In this document: positions 50,120 to 59,090 of the stretch, one piece after another
Layout: each line of letters starts with the position of its first letter
Position numbering within the stretch: position 1 is the stretch's first letter
Assembly: GCF_000016385.1 (NCBI RefSeq)
Contig: NC_009376.1
Coordinates: forward strand, 1 to 64,000
Reading direction: 5' to 3'
Origin: Pyrobaculum arsenaticum DSM 13514
GTDB lineage: Archaea; Thermoproteota; Thermoprotei; Thermoproteales; Thermoproteaceae
DNA: 64,000 bases
The notes under the pieces: model-generated
Told to the model about the DNA's origin: nothing
Databases searched by the model: none
Seen by the model: only the letters and a program-made list of their open reading frames with translations
Made by a program: the position numbers and the translations under genes

Positions 50120-52023
50120 AGAACCCTAATCCTCTCTCCCACCTTCGGTATCACTGTTGTGATCTTATACTTCAGCTCAATTGACGTGGCGAGGCTAATT
50201 ATTTTAGAAGGCTCCCCGTGTATAAGCGCTATCTTCTTCGGCTTTGGCTCTATGTGCTCTACGTATTTCATAAGTTCTCTCCTATCGCTGTGGCCCGAGA
50301 AGCCTGGTATGGAGACTACCTCCATGCGCATGTTGATCTTAGACTCACCGCCTACGAGACTCCTCACTACGAACTCCCGCTCGCCGTTTAGGATACGCCT
50401 GCCGATTGTCCCCTCGGCTTGATAGGAGACGAAGACCAGCTTGTTTTTATCGTCGGGGGCAAGCTGGGCGAAGTAGTCCAAGACGGGGCCTCCGTTTAGC
50501 ATGCCGTGGGGGGCTATAATTATGGCAGGCTCCTCGCTCTGGGCGATCTTAGCCACTTGGTTAATCCTATCCTCGACCCTCTTGGCCCTATCTACAATCA
50601 CCACGTTGCCCGAGGTGGTGAATGGATTAACGCCGCCGTAGATCTCCTCGGCCACTTCTGGGTTGAGGTAGTGGGGGTACATTAAGTAGACGTTGAGCGT
50701 CTCCACTATCATCCCGTCGACGTATATCGGAACGCGGGGCACTAAGCCGCCATCCATCATTTTGTTAAGGATGTAGAGGATCTCTTGGCCCCTCCCCGTG
50801 CTGAAGGCGGGTATCAACACTTTTCCCCCTTTCGAGACAGTTTCGGAGATGTGTTTAGCCAAGGCGTTCTCCGCCTCATGCCTCGGGGGTTGCACGTCGT
50901 CTTTTCCTCCGTATGTGGATTCCATTATCAACATTTCGACACGCTTAAACTTGCTCACAGCCCTGTTCAAAAGCCTAGTCTTGCCGTATTTGAAATCGCC
51001 CGTGTATAAGATGTTGTAGCGGCCGTTGCCGATGTGTAAGTGGGCCATGGCGGAGCCTATTTCGTGGCCTGCGTCGTAAAACGTGAGTTTAATATCCGGC
51101 GCGATGTCGGTCACCTCCTCGTAGTCAAGGGTGATGGTGTGGTATATGACAGCCTCCACGTCTGCCTTGGAGAAGCTCGGCTGGAGCCCCTCCCTCTCCT
51201 TAAGCTCCACGTAGTCTGTCAAGAGGATGAAGGCCTGGTACTTAGTGGGGTCTGTCATATACACAGGCCCCTTGTAGCCGTACTTGAATAGAAACGGGAG
51301 GCAGCCGACGTGGTCCATGTGAGCGTGGGTCAACACAACGGCGTCAAGCCTATCAATATCCACTAGGTCCAACATGGGGAAATCCTCGTCGTATTGGCTC
51401 GGCTTCAGCCCACAGTCCAGCAAAACGTTGCTCTCCGTGGTGCTTACGAGAATAGCGCTTCTACCCACCTCCATGGCGGCGCCCAGAAACGTGACCGTGA
51501 TGGGGCCCTCTTTCAGTACGGGCTCTTGGTGGATGTACTTCGCCAAGAGGTCCATAAGCTCCGCCCTCTGGGAATATGCCTGGTGGTAGACTTGGCGCAC
51601 GCCGACAATTTCGTGTCTAGGTAGCTTTACTCCATCTTTAGGCACTCCGCTCTCTATGACGGCCCTCCAGCCGGTTTTTAGAAAAATTTCTCGCGAAATC
51701 TCTCTAATCTCCCGTTCTCTCAGAGGTCTTGCCAGGTAGATATACACATCGCCGCTGTTTTCAAACTTCACATCGTCAATAGCATCACCGAGCAGTTCTT
51801 TAATTATCTTAGCGGCATTTTTCTCAGGGAACCTACTGCTCGCGTCTACCCTTATAACTACGCGTTTTTTTAACGTCTTCGCAACCTCACCTGCCATGTC
51901 TAATACGGTCTCTGTGGGACGTTTTACATATATACACAAGTTCGGGCCTTCGTAGCTTACCTTGACTATATCAACACCGGAAAGAATAGACCTTACTTTA
52001 TTTTCTACTTCTATAAAAGACAC
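50116..52023 (-). CDS. aCPSF1/FttA beta-CASP ribonuclease and termination factor
   Basis: A 635-residue archaeal CPSF1. Two KH domains (about residues 1-140) precede a metallo-beta-lactamase domain with HAHMDH near 240 and DAGHEIGSA near 330, then a beta-CASP domain and GFSGHSDRREL with the late histidines near 585. It is the general transcription-termination nuclease (FttA) of archaea, acting at U-rich 3' ends. It starts at GTG 52023, 25 bp from a symmetric TATA box shared with cysS. Confidence 0.95.
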   Translation of the reverse strand: MSFIEVENKVRSILSGVDIVKVSYEGPNLCIYVKRPTETVLDMAGEVAKTLKKRVVIRVDASSRFPEKNAAKIIKELLGDAIDDVKFENSGDVYIYLARPLREREIREISREIFLKTGWRAVIESGVPKDGVKLPRHEIVGVRQVYHQAYSQRAELMDLLAKYIHQEPVLKEGPITVTFLGAAMEVGRSAILVSTTESNVLLDCGLKPSQYDEDFPMLDLVDIDRLDAVVLTHAHMDHVGCLPFLFKYGYKGPVYMTDPTKYQAFILLTDYVELKEREGLQPSFSKADVEAVIYHTITLDYEEVTDIAPDIKLTFYDAGHEIGSAMAHLHIGNGRYNILYTGDFKYGKTRLLNRAVSKFKRVEMLIMESTYGGKDDVQPPRHEAENALAKHISETVSKGGKVLIPAFSTGRGQEILYILNKMMDGGLVPRVPIYVDGMIVETLNVYLMYPHYLNPEVAEEIYGGVNPFTTSGNVVIVDRAKRVEDRINQVAKIAQSEEPAIIIAPHGMLNGGPVLDYFAQLAPDDKNKLVFVSYQAEGTIGRRILNGEREFVVRSLVGGESKINMRMEVVSIPGFSGHSDRRELMKYVEHIEPKPKKIALIHGEPSKIISLATSIELKYKITTVIPKVGERIRVL

Positions 52024-52041
52024 GCCCGCTTGGTAGTACTC

Positions 52042-52053
52042 ATATTTAAATTA
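52042..52053. promoter_or_regulatory. symmetric TATA box between aCPSF1 and cysS
   Basis: ATATTTAAATTA, nearly palindromic, is centred 25 bp from GTG 52023 (minus) and 24 bp from GTG 52072 (plus). Confidence 0.62.
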
Positions 52054-52071
52054 AGTGGCAATATCCCGCCC

Positions 52072-53502
52072 GTGAGGATATACAACACGGCCACGAGACA
52101 GCTGGAGGAGTTCGTCACCTACACCCCCAGACTCGCCCGGGGCTATGTATGCGGGATAACGCCCTACGACAGCGTCCACGTGGGGCACGGCAGAGTCTAC
52201 GTCTTCTTCGACATGTTCAGGAGGTATCTAGAAGCCCAGGGCTACGAGGTGAGGCTAGTGATAAACTTCACCGACATAGACGACAAGATTATAAACAGGG
52301 CGAGGGAGGAGTTCGGCGCGGAGGCGTACAAGAGGTGGAGGGAGGTGCCGGAGAGGTACATCGCCGAGTTTTTCGAAATGAGCAAGAGGCTCTTCATCAA
52401 GCCGGCCTACGCCTACCCCAAAGTAACAGAGAACGTGGAGGACATGGTCTCCTGGATAAAGGCGCTGGTGGAGAAGGGCTACGCCTACACGGCGCCCGAC
52501 GGCTCTGTCTACTTCGAGGTGGGGAAGGTGCCTAACTACGGCGTCCTCTCCCGGCAGAGGATAGAAGAGCTGATGGCAGGTGCGCGGGTGGAGCCCGAGC
52601 CCGGCAAGAGGAACCCCCTCGACTTCGCCCTGTGGAAGAGCTGGACTCCGGGAGAGCCCTGGTGGGAGTCGCCCTGGTGCCCCGGGCGGCCCGGCTGGCA
52701 CCTCGAATGCGTGGTCATGTCCACAAAACACTTGGGCGTGCCATTCGACTTCCACGGCGGAGGCGCCGACTTGATATTCCCACACCACGAAAACGAGATA
52801 GCCATTGCGAAGGCATACTTCGGCGTGGACAACTTCGCGAGGTACTGGATACACGTCGGCTACCTCACCGTGAGGGGGGAGAAGATGTCTAAGTCCCTGG
52901 GCAACGTCGTGACGCTTAGGGAGGCGCTCTCGAAGTACAGCGGTGAGGCGCTGAGGCTGGCCTACGCCATGAGCCACTACAGAAAGCCCATGGAATTCAG
53001 CTACGAGGTGTTGGACCAGGCCGAGGAGATGGCCAAGACCATATACACCGCGTACGACGAGCTGGGACAGGCGGTGGGAGACGCCGGCGAGGAGGACAAA
53101 GAGGCGCTGGACTACGGGAGGTACGTCGAGGAGTTCTACGCCGCGCTGGAAGACGACTTCTCCACGCCGCAAGCCGCCCAGCAGTTCTACGGCCTAGCCC
53201 GCTACATAATCTCTACGGTGCTCCACAAAATAGACAAGATCTCGCGCAACACGGCGCTTAGTATACTCTCGCAGTATGTAAAAATGGCAGACATCCTCGG
53301 AGTCCTCGAGCGGAGAGAGGTGCCTAAAGAAGTGGAGGAGGCGGTTAAAGCCGCCGTGGAGGTTAGGGCCAAGCTCAGAAAGGAGAGGCAGTACCAACTC
53401 GCCGACTACATACGGGAGAGGCTGGCGGGCATAGGCGTAGAGCTCCACGACTTCGGGCAGAGAACCTACTACACATACAGGAGGGGTAACAGATTGCGTT
53501 GA
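52072..53502 (+). CDS. cysS: cysteinyl-tRNA synthetase
   Basis: A 476-residue class I synthetase. The HIGH region is TPYDSVHVGHGR near residue 40, and the zinc ligands lie around CGITPYD, SPWCPGRPGWHLECVVMS and HHENE. The KMSKS loop is GEKMSKSLGN near 265. INFTDIDDKI is typical of CysRS. I chose GTG 52072 from the TATA spacing and because VRIYNTATRQLEEF is the usual opening. The coding region is very GC-rich, which produces long open frames on other strands. Confidence 0.95.
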   Translation: MRIYNTATRQLEEFVTYTPRLARGYVCGITPYDSVHVGHGRVYVFFDMFRRYLEAQGYEVRLVINFTDIDDKIINRAREEFGAEAYKRWREVPERYIAEFFEMSKRLFIKPAYAYPKVTENVEDMVSWIKALVEKGYAYTAPDGSVYFEVGKVPNYGVLSRQRIEELMAGARVEPEPGKRNPLDFALWKSWTPGEPWWESPWCPGRPGWHLECVVMSTKHLGVPFDFHGGGADLIFPHHENEIAIAKAYFGVDNFARYWIHVGYLTVRGEKMSKSLGNVVTLREALSKYSGEALRLAYAMSHYRKPMEFSYEVLDQAEEMAKTIYTAYDELGQAVGDAGEEDKEALDYGRYVEEFYAALEDDFSTPQAAQQFYGLARYIISTVLHKIDKISRNTALSILSQYVKMADILGVLERREVPKEVEEAVKAAVEVRAKLRKERQYQLADYIRERLAGIGVELHDFGQRTYYTYRRGNRLR

Positions 53503-53582
53503 GCCAAAACCTTAGCACCTAGCTAGTGCCCTGGCAAACGCTACCAGACTAATAGCCCACCGAACCATAGGTACAGCCGGGT

Positions 53583-53617
53583 CCTTTCTCTTTTTCTTTT
53601 TCCGCTTCTTTCCTCCT
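53583..53617 (+). terminator. pyrimidine-rich terminator after cysS
   Basis: A run of T and C (CCTTTCTCTTTTTCTTTTTC and on) begins 80 bp after the cysS stop, a plausible archaeal U-rich termination site. Confidence 0.4.
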
Positions 53618-53661
53618 GGCTAGGCCTACCCAGATGGAGGCGTATAGGTGTAGTTTCCAGG

Positions 53662-54339
53662 TCAAGCGTTCCGTATTCGGAACCTGCGGGCAATTTCCCT
53701 AAGCCAAAGAGCCTCCTCCAACGTGAGCTCCTCCTTCTCAATCAGCTCCTTAAGCCTCTCCACCTCCTCCCTCGTCAACGGATTAGCGGCGACGAGCGCC
53801 GCTATCCGCCCCCCTTAAGCAAATCGGCACCACCCCTCTCGATAAGACCCTCCGCCGTTAGGTACTCCACGAAAAACTCCTGGTAGCTAGAAAAACCGGC
53901 AAGCAAGCGGTCAAGGCGCCTATCCACATACGCCCTAAGCTCTGCGAATTTGCCATCGATATGGCTCTTCATATCGGCAAAACGCCCGTCGACATACCCC
54001 CCTCTTCAAAACGCATATCCACATAGCTCTTCATATCGGCAAAGAGCTTATCCACATACCTCTTCAAATCCTCAAACCGCCCCTCCACGTGTGCCCTCTC
54101 CTCAGCAAGCCTCCTATCTACATAAGCCCTCTCTTCTAAAAACTTCCCGTCGATATAGGACTTAAGGCCGGCAACTCAATTCTAGAAAACCTCTCATCCA
54201 CCTGCCGAAACCTCTCCTCGATTTGCTCAAACCTCTCCTCTATCTCCTTAAACTTGCCGCCGAGCCAATACAACGCCCCGCCCAACATGCCTATAACAGT
54301 AAGAGAAGTGCCAATAGTCGCCCAGACTATTTCTGACAT
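53662..54339 (-). pseudogene. frameshifted membrane coiled-coil protein with 11-residue repeats
   Basis: Read on the minus strand, an N-terminal membrane helix (WATIGTSLTVIGMLGGALYWLG) leads into about eight hendecad repeats of the type Y-V-D-x-R-F-x-D-M-K-S, then SSYQEFFVEYLTAEGLIERGGADLLKG and a C-terminal helical region (LTREEVERLKELIEKEELTLEEALW). The frame breaks near 54172, at the six-C run 53997-54002, and at the six-C run 53809-53814. Translation in one frame stops after 67 residues, so it is broken unless frameshifting occurs. Families of such coiled-coil genes are common in Pyrobaculum accessory DNA. Confidence 0.75.
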
Positions 54340-54515
54340 GTAACAATTTTGTCTTGATTAATTATTTTGACTGTTTTGCTGGCGCCCGCTGAAGGCCGCG
54401 TCGGGGGCTGTTGGGAACTGTTATGCCCAGTGGCGCACGCTTTGCGAAGACCGTGCATCCTAGAACCGGTCAAATCGCCTCTGGCAAGTAGCTGAGAGAG
54501 GCCTTTCAGAAATAA

Positions 54516-54884
54516 CTAGTGTAGGCGCATTAACAAGGCCTCTACGGGTCTCAGTCTCTTCCCAACCGGATCTGGCATGACTCCCAGCTGTTCCATAGTA
54601 ACAGATCCAAGCAGGTAGACGCCTTCATCGCCGAACACTACTGGCGTTGCCGAAGCTCTATACCTATTAATTTCAATGCCTATTTCGCCGACACGCCTCT
54701 CCACGACGCGGCCGTCGGCAAGTCTTAATTTGACGGTTCTATCAGTCACTACGCCCAAGCCTTCGAGAAGACTAGACGGCAACACCGTGTATGTGGCTCC
54801 AGTATCAACTAGGAGCTCCACCTCGGCGGCCTTCAGAGGGTTGTGGATATTCCACACCCTGGCTTTTACAGAAAACGCGCTCAC
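54516..54884 (-). CDS. retropepsin-like aspartic protease domain protein
   Basis: About 122 residues of the clan AA aspartic protease fold: VDTGATYTVLP carries the catalytic Asp-Thr-Gly, LRLADGRVVERRVGEIGIEI the flap side, and YLLGSVTMEQLG the second hydrophobic-hydrophobic-Gly motif. Active as a dimer in known relatives. GTG 54884 is preferred because ATATATATAAG at 54900-54910 is about 22 bp upstream and would overlap the longer start at 54899. A decayed paralogue lies at 55131. Substrate unknown. Confidence 0.75.
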   Translation of the reverse strand: MSAFSVKARVWNIHNPLKAAEVELLVDTGATYTVLPSSLLEGLGVVTDRTVKLRLADGRVVERRVGEIGIEINRYRASATPVVFGDEGVYLLGSVTMEQLGVMPDPVGKRLRPVEALLMRLH

Positions 54885-55130
54885 GTCACACTCTGACATA
54901 TATATATAAGCCTAACGCGACGCCAACAGCCGGAGCTTTACCGCCCAGCACACCCCCGTCCATTAAAGGACAAAAGCAAAACAGCGGCGGCCCACCCTAC
55001 CACTTGCCCCAGCCATAGTGCGACGGAGATCTTAACAACGCCTGGGGTCTCAGTGTATAGGCCTCTCAGTTAGGTTCATGCTGGCAGAATTTTTCTAAAA
55101 CCATTAATGGGGGGCGTGGGCTTTATCAAA

Positions 55131-55470
55131 ATGAGGGTTGGGATCTACAACCCCTAACGCCTGAGAAGGTGGTCGAGGTGGAAGGCGTTGTTGATGCCGG
55201 CGCGATGTATACAGTAGTGAGGCGGGACTTATTTGAACCGCTGGGGATAAAGACGCTGGAGAGGCGGAGGTTCAAGGACTTCGGCGGCTACGTCGAGAGG
55301 GACGTCGGGGAGGCCGGCCTCGCCCTTGCGGGGAGGTGGTGGGTGGTCCCGGTAATATTCGGCGAGGCCGACGACGCCGTCGTGGCGGGTGGTCACCGCG
55401 CTTAAGATATTCGACATAGAGGTAGATCCGGTTGGGGGTGCTTAAAGAGGCCGAGCTGTTGCTCCTCTAG
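55131..55470 (+). pseudogene. decayed retropepsin-like protease gene
   Basis: A paralogue of the gene at 54516, in opposite orientation. Read through three frames: MRVGIYNP, then TPEKVVEVEGVVDAGAMYTVV (Asp-Ala-Gly in place of Asp-Thr-Gly), then TALKIFDIEVDPVG and LKEAELLLL. Breaks fall at the CCCC run near 55149, the GGG near 55388 and the GGGGG near 55434; adding or removing one base in each run restores the frame. The catalytic Thr is also lost, so the gene is dead. A six-G run at 55109-55114 precedes it. Confidence 0.65.
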
Positions 55471-58400
55471 GAAAGCCTCCTGAGGAGGGCCAGCGTCAGC
55501 CCGCCGGCTAGCCCCAGCGCGAAGGGCTCTACGCGTTGCAAGACCTCGGCAGCGTATATGTTGGGATCCCTCCCCTGGGAGAGGTCCCGCTCTACCAAAT
55601 ATCTAGCCACTACTGCGAACGGCGTGGGGGGCGCCGAGTATAGCCTAGAGATGCCGTCTACCAGCTCCCAGTCCCCGGTGGCCACGGCCTTTTGGAAGAG
55701 GTATAGGAAGTATTCCCTAGATTGCGGGGGGAGAAGCGCCGCCGTCTTGTTAGCCGCTATGTAGCTATCGCGCGGCGCGGCGAAGCCCACAAAATTTGTG
55801 GAGTTTACGACTCCCATGTGCTCAACGTACACGGTGAAGTTCACTAGGCCCAGCTTGTCGAAGAACCCCACCACCCTAATTGAGGCGTTCACTGCTCGGT
55901 CTCCTAGAAGAGCCCTGGCGGAGAGAGAGCCAGCGGCGAACACCGGCAACCCATTCAATATACCAAGCTTGTCGTATGATACCTCGGCCCTTAGGGAAGC
56001 CCACGTGATTGTGGCAACGGCTTTTGAGGCGTTTGTGTAGGCCCTTAATTCAGCCGTGCAAGCTTTGTCGAATTTTAGGGTAAGGGAGCCATTAATGGGG
56101 ACCAAGTCGTGGAGCTCACCACAACCTGTCACTGCAATATTTACGAGAGGGGCTATCCGAGGCGTCACGCGTCCAATTAGCCTAACCTCAACAGAGCGAC
56201 CTACAGGAACAATAGAGGGCGCCACCACGGAGAGGTTCTCGATGCGGTATATCACGGCACTTGTGTAATTCGCGTAGGAGCCTAGCCGTATGGTCACATT
56301 GTATACCCCTGGCGTTGAGACGCCCGGCACCTCGACAACTATATGCCTCACGCCGGGCTCTAGCGAAACCGCCCCGGAGGTGCCTAATGTAGTTGTAATA
56401 TTTGAATCTATGTAAAGGCCCTGAGGCACCCTCACCTCTATGTTTAGCTTAAAAGACGAGTTTACCTCCGCCACTGCGGGGGACGCCTCAATCTCCAGCC
56501 TAGGTCTGGAAAAGTCAATCTTGCCAATTTTATAATTCACGGTGGCTATTCCATTTGATACCTTGGCCACAAGATTAATAGTTTTTTCGCCGCTGACCTC
56601 AACGCCCATAAGCCTATAAGTGAAGCCCACAGGTGTTGCAACTTCTAGTACCACATAGGCATATTCACCGCTTGCGTTTATTACCCAACGCTCAAGTCTA
56701 GCCTTCACAGAAGGCTTAGGCAACACAATGCTACGAGATAATGGCCCAAGCGACGTGTTCACAGAAAACGTCACAGTCTCCCTATACGGTGACCTCCAAG
56801 AAGCTATCGTTGAGTTGGTTGCACAGTTGCCGCGCCTCGCCGAGATGACAAGCTCCCTCCCTCCAATTTCTAGGTAGTATTTCGCATCAACGGAGGGATT
56901 GCACACTGAGGCGGTGATGTTAAATATGCCCGTGAACTCCCCGGCATCTAAGTCAATAGCCCCCCTCACCAAGTTAATGCTGAAATCGGGCTTTGGAAGC
57001 CTCACTTTGGTCCATACATCTTCGCCGAAGAGGGAGTAGGCAATAGTTATGGTGTCGTTGTAGTAGTAGCTCACAACTGCGAGAGTTGGGCTCAGCCAAG
57101 TGGCCGACTTAAACCCAGAACCTTTGAACTCGCCCATGGCCCCCTCCAGTATGATATTATGTGTGACGTTGACCAGCACGAGAGCCTCCCGTCCCCTTAC
57201 CACAGCCTCTAGAGGCGTTATGGCGCTCTCCAGCCGCGGCGCTTCCAGCTCCAACGTCTTGCGGATATCCGCTATGCTGATGTCAACGGTTTTCCTCTCG
57301 CCGGGGTTTAGTAGTATAGTATCCACTACCGCGTTACCGTCGTAATACCTCGCCGCCTCCCCCATTCTCAACGTTCCGCGGAAATGAGCCCACGGCGGGC
57401 CTCCCAGGCGGACTTGGACGGTATAGGCGATTCTCCCCCATGAGAAGTAAGGCCTAGACACATTTATGAGAAGCTCCGGCACGGGGACTGTTAAGTTCAA
57501 AACTACGTACCCAACGTATACGCTCACGTCAGAAGGCAACTTGGTTATGTTGTACCACACCGTCTTGTCCCCAAGTCTCACTGTAAAAACGCCCCATCCC
57601 TTATCGAGATCGAAGTCGAGACTGTACGACGGCCTCTGCACCTTTACCTCTGTGCTTAAATCACCGCAACGAATAAGCGCCTTACTGCCGAGCTCCCCCG
57701 ATACTTTAAAGGGCAGGGAAAACGTGTGAGATCCACTCGGCGCCACAACGCGTGTAGGGCCAAACGCAATGCCATCCCCTACGCCCTCTAGGACGCAAGC
57801 AAGAGATATCGTGTTAGGATTAGAAATAGTTACATTCAATACGCCGCGGCCCCCCTGGTCCAGGTATAACACCGTGGGCGACACGGACATCCGCGGTTGA
57901 GAAAGGTTTAGGTAAAGCCTTGTCGACAAGTTGCCGTACTCCACGACCAGCACATACGGCCTTAGCGGCCCCGTGAAATTGTAGAACCCAAAACCGTCAG
58001 AAAAACGCACCTCCGACCCATTGACTTTCAAAACACCGCTTATCCTCTCAAATCCATAGGTCGCGTAAAGCCTTAATGAAAACCTGCCGCCCTCATAAAC
58101 TCCATCCACCACGCTTATTTTCAATGGAGTGTAGTAAAAAACGACCGAGAGGTGTGCGGTCTCCGTGGAGTTGTTGACCAGGGCCAGGTAGAAAGTGCCG
58201 TTTTCCACAACGATATCTTGACCAATCGCTATGTTCGACACGATGTTTCCTGCCCCACCCCCCTCAACTACAATTCTCAAGACGCCGCCTACAGGCGCGC
58301 TTATTTTGTAATACATGGCCGTATAGCCGGGAAGATCTGGATACCTCCTTGCGCCTGACGAGACATCTAATACCTCCATCTTAGGCGTGTACGTAACACC

Positions 58401-59045
58401 TCCTAGGTTCACGCCTTTTGCCAACGCTAGGAGGAACTTCACGTAAAGCCTCGCGGCTCCTTGGCGCGTCGAAAAGGCCTTTAACAAATCCCCCCACGAG
58501 TTGCTATTTTGCAAGTACCACGCCACGGCGGCACTGTACTTATACCAATCGCTGAGCCTATCTTCGCTTAAGTCAAACGGGTTGACCCGGTAAAGTTGCT
58601 CGCTGAAGTACAGAGACACAAAGTAGTACGCCCTCGCAGTCATTTCTGGATACACCTCAGACGTGGCCACGGCGGCCATTGCCTCCACCGCTGCCTCGTC
58701 TGGCCAGAAATAGTCGTCAGGTGTTAAGTCGTACTTTTCAAAGAAAATGTGCCCAACTTCGTGGAACACCAACCGAGGCGTGTAGCCAGGCTTGAAACGT
58801 TGATCTAAAATACAGCCGCCATTAAAGCGGGTATACGCGTCGTCTTGAGACGACGGGTCGATATACACCTTATACTTGGTTCCATCACAAGAAGGGGCTG
58901 GCTGAAGGCCCTTTTTGAGGTAATAGTTATATGCATTTTCCAAATACTGGGCGATTGTGTTGTCGTCTGGCGTAATTACGAAGTGCTCTGTCTCAAGAGC
59001 GTATACAGCGACGACAAGTAGCAGTATTGCGAAGAAGATCCTCAC
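55467..59045 (-). CDS. large membrane-anchored surface zinc metalloprotease
   Basis: 1192 residues. The signal peptide is residues 1-16. The protease domain has H95-E-V-G-H99 and Glu117 (WPDEAA) 18 residues later, a gluzincin zinc site. Then follow some 900 residues of beta-sandwich repeats (YYTPLKISVV, VSPTVLYLDQGGRGVLNVTISNPN, LNPGERKTVDISI, LEPGVRHIVVEVPGVSTPGVYNVTIRLGSY), with many N-x-S/T sites and paired cysteines. A C-terminal helix (FALGLAGGLTLALLRRLS) anchors it. It likely acts outside the cell, in S-layer processing or peptide uptake. It shares a TATA region with the divergent stalk protein. Confidence 0.82.
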   Translation of the reverse strand: MRIFFAILLLVVAVYALETEHFVITPDDNTIAQYLENAYNYYLKKGLQPAPSCDGTKYKVYIDPSSQDDAYTRFNGGCILDQRFKPGYTPRLVFHEVGHIFFEKYDLTPDDYFWPDEAAVEAMAAVATSEVYPEMTARAYYFVSLYFSEQLYRVNPFDLSEDRLSDWYKYSAAVAWYLQNSNSWGDLLKAFSTRQGAARLYVKFLLALAKGVNLGGVTYTPKMEVLDVSSGARRYPDLPGYTAMYYKISAPVGGVLRIVVEGGGAGNIVSNIAIGQDIVVENGTFYLALVNNSTETAHLSVVFYYTPLKISVVDGVYEGGRFSLRLYATYGFERISGVLKVNGSEVRFSDGFGFYNFTGPLRPYVLVVEYGNLSTRLYLNLSQPRMSVSPTVLYLDQGGRGVLNVTISNPNTISLACVLEGVGDGIAFGPTRVVAPSGSHTFSLPFKVSGELGSKALIRCGDLSTEVKVQRPSYSLDFDLDKGWGVFTVRLGDKTVWYNITKLPSDVSVYVGYVVLNLTVPVPELLINVSRPYFSWGRIAYTVQVRLGGPPWAHFRGTLRMGEAARYYDGNAVVDTILLNPGERKTVDISIADIRKTLELEAPRLESAITPLEAVVRGREALVLVNVTHNIILEGAMGEFKGSGFKSATWLSPTLAVVSYYYNDTITIAYSLFGEDVWTKVRLPKPDFSINLVRGAIDLDAGEFTGIFNITASVCNPSVDAKYYLEIGGRELVISARRGNCATNSTIASWRSPYRETVTFSVNTSLGPLSRSIVLPKPSVKARLERWVINASGEYAYVVLEVATPVGFTYRLMGVEVSGEKTINLVAKVSNGIATVNYKIGKIDFSRPRLEIEASPAVAEVNSSFKLNIEVRVPQGLYIDSNITTTLGTSGAVSLEPGVRHIVVEVPGVSTPGVYNVTIRLGSYANYTSAVIYRIENLSVVAPSIVPVGRSVEVRLIGRVTPRIAPLVNIAVTGCGELHDLVPINGSLTLKFDKACTAELRAYTNASKAVATITWASLRAEVSYDKLGILNGLPVFAAGSLSARALLGDRAVNASIRVVGFFDKLGLVNFTVYVEHMGVVNSTNFVGFAAPRDSYIAANKTAALLPPQSREYFLYLFQKAVATGDWELVDGISRLYSAPPTPFAVVARYLVERDLSQGRDPNIYAAEVLQRVEPFALGLAGGLTLALLRRLS

Positions 59046-59061
59046 GCTGTGAGTTTGGACA

Positions 59062-59073
59062 CTTATTTAAAAA
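59062..59073. promoter_or_regulatory. symmetric TATA box of the divergent surface genes
   Basis: CTTATTTAAAAA is centred 22 bp from GTG 59045 (metalloprotease, minus) and 24 bp from GTG 59091 (stalk protein, plus), so both surface genes should be co-regulated. Confidence 0.62.
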
Positions 59074-59090
59074 GGTATCAGGTAAACACC

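Noticed and set aside
52255..53172. 305-codon minus-strand frame inside cysS
   Set aside because: Shadow of a GC-rich coding region; histidine/valine/leucine-rich with no motif, while cysS is certain.
53503..53661. tRNA or other RNA gene after cysS
   Set aside because: A GGTTCG string is present on the minus strand but no cloverleaf can be formed around it; the region is best read as a pyrimidine-rich terminator.
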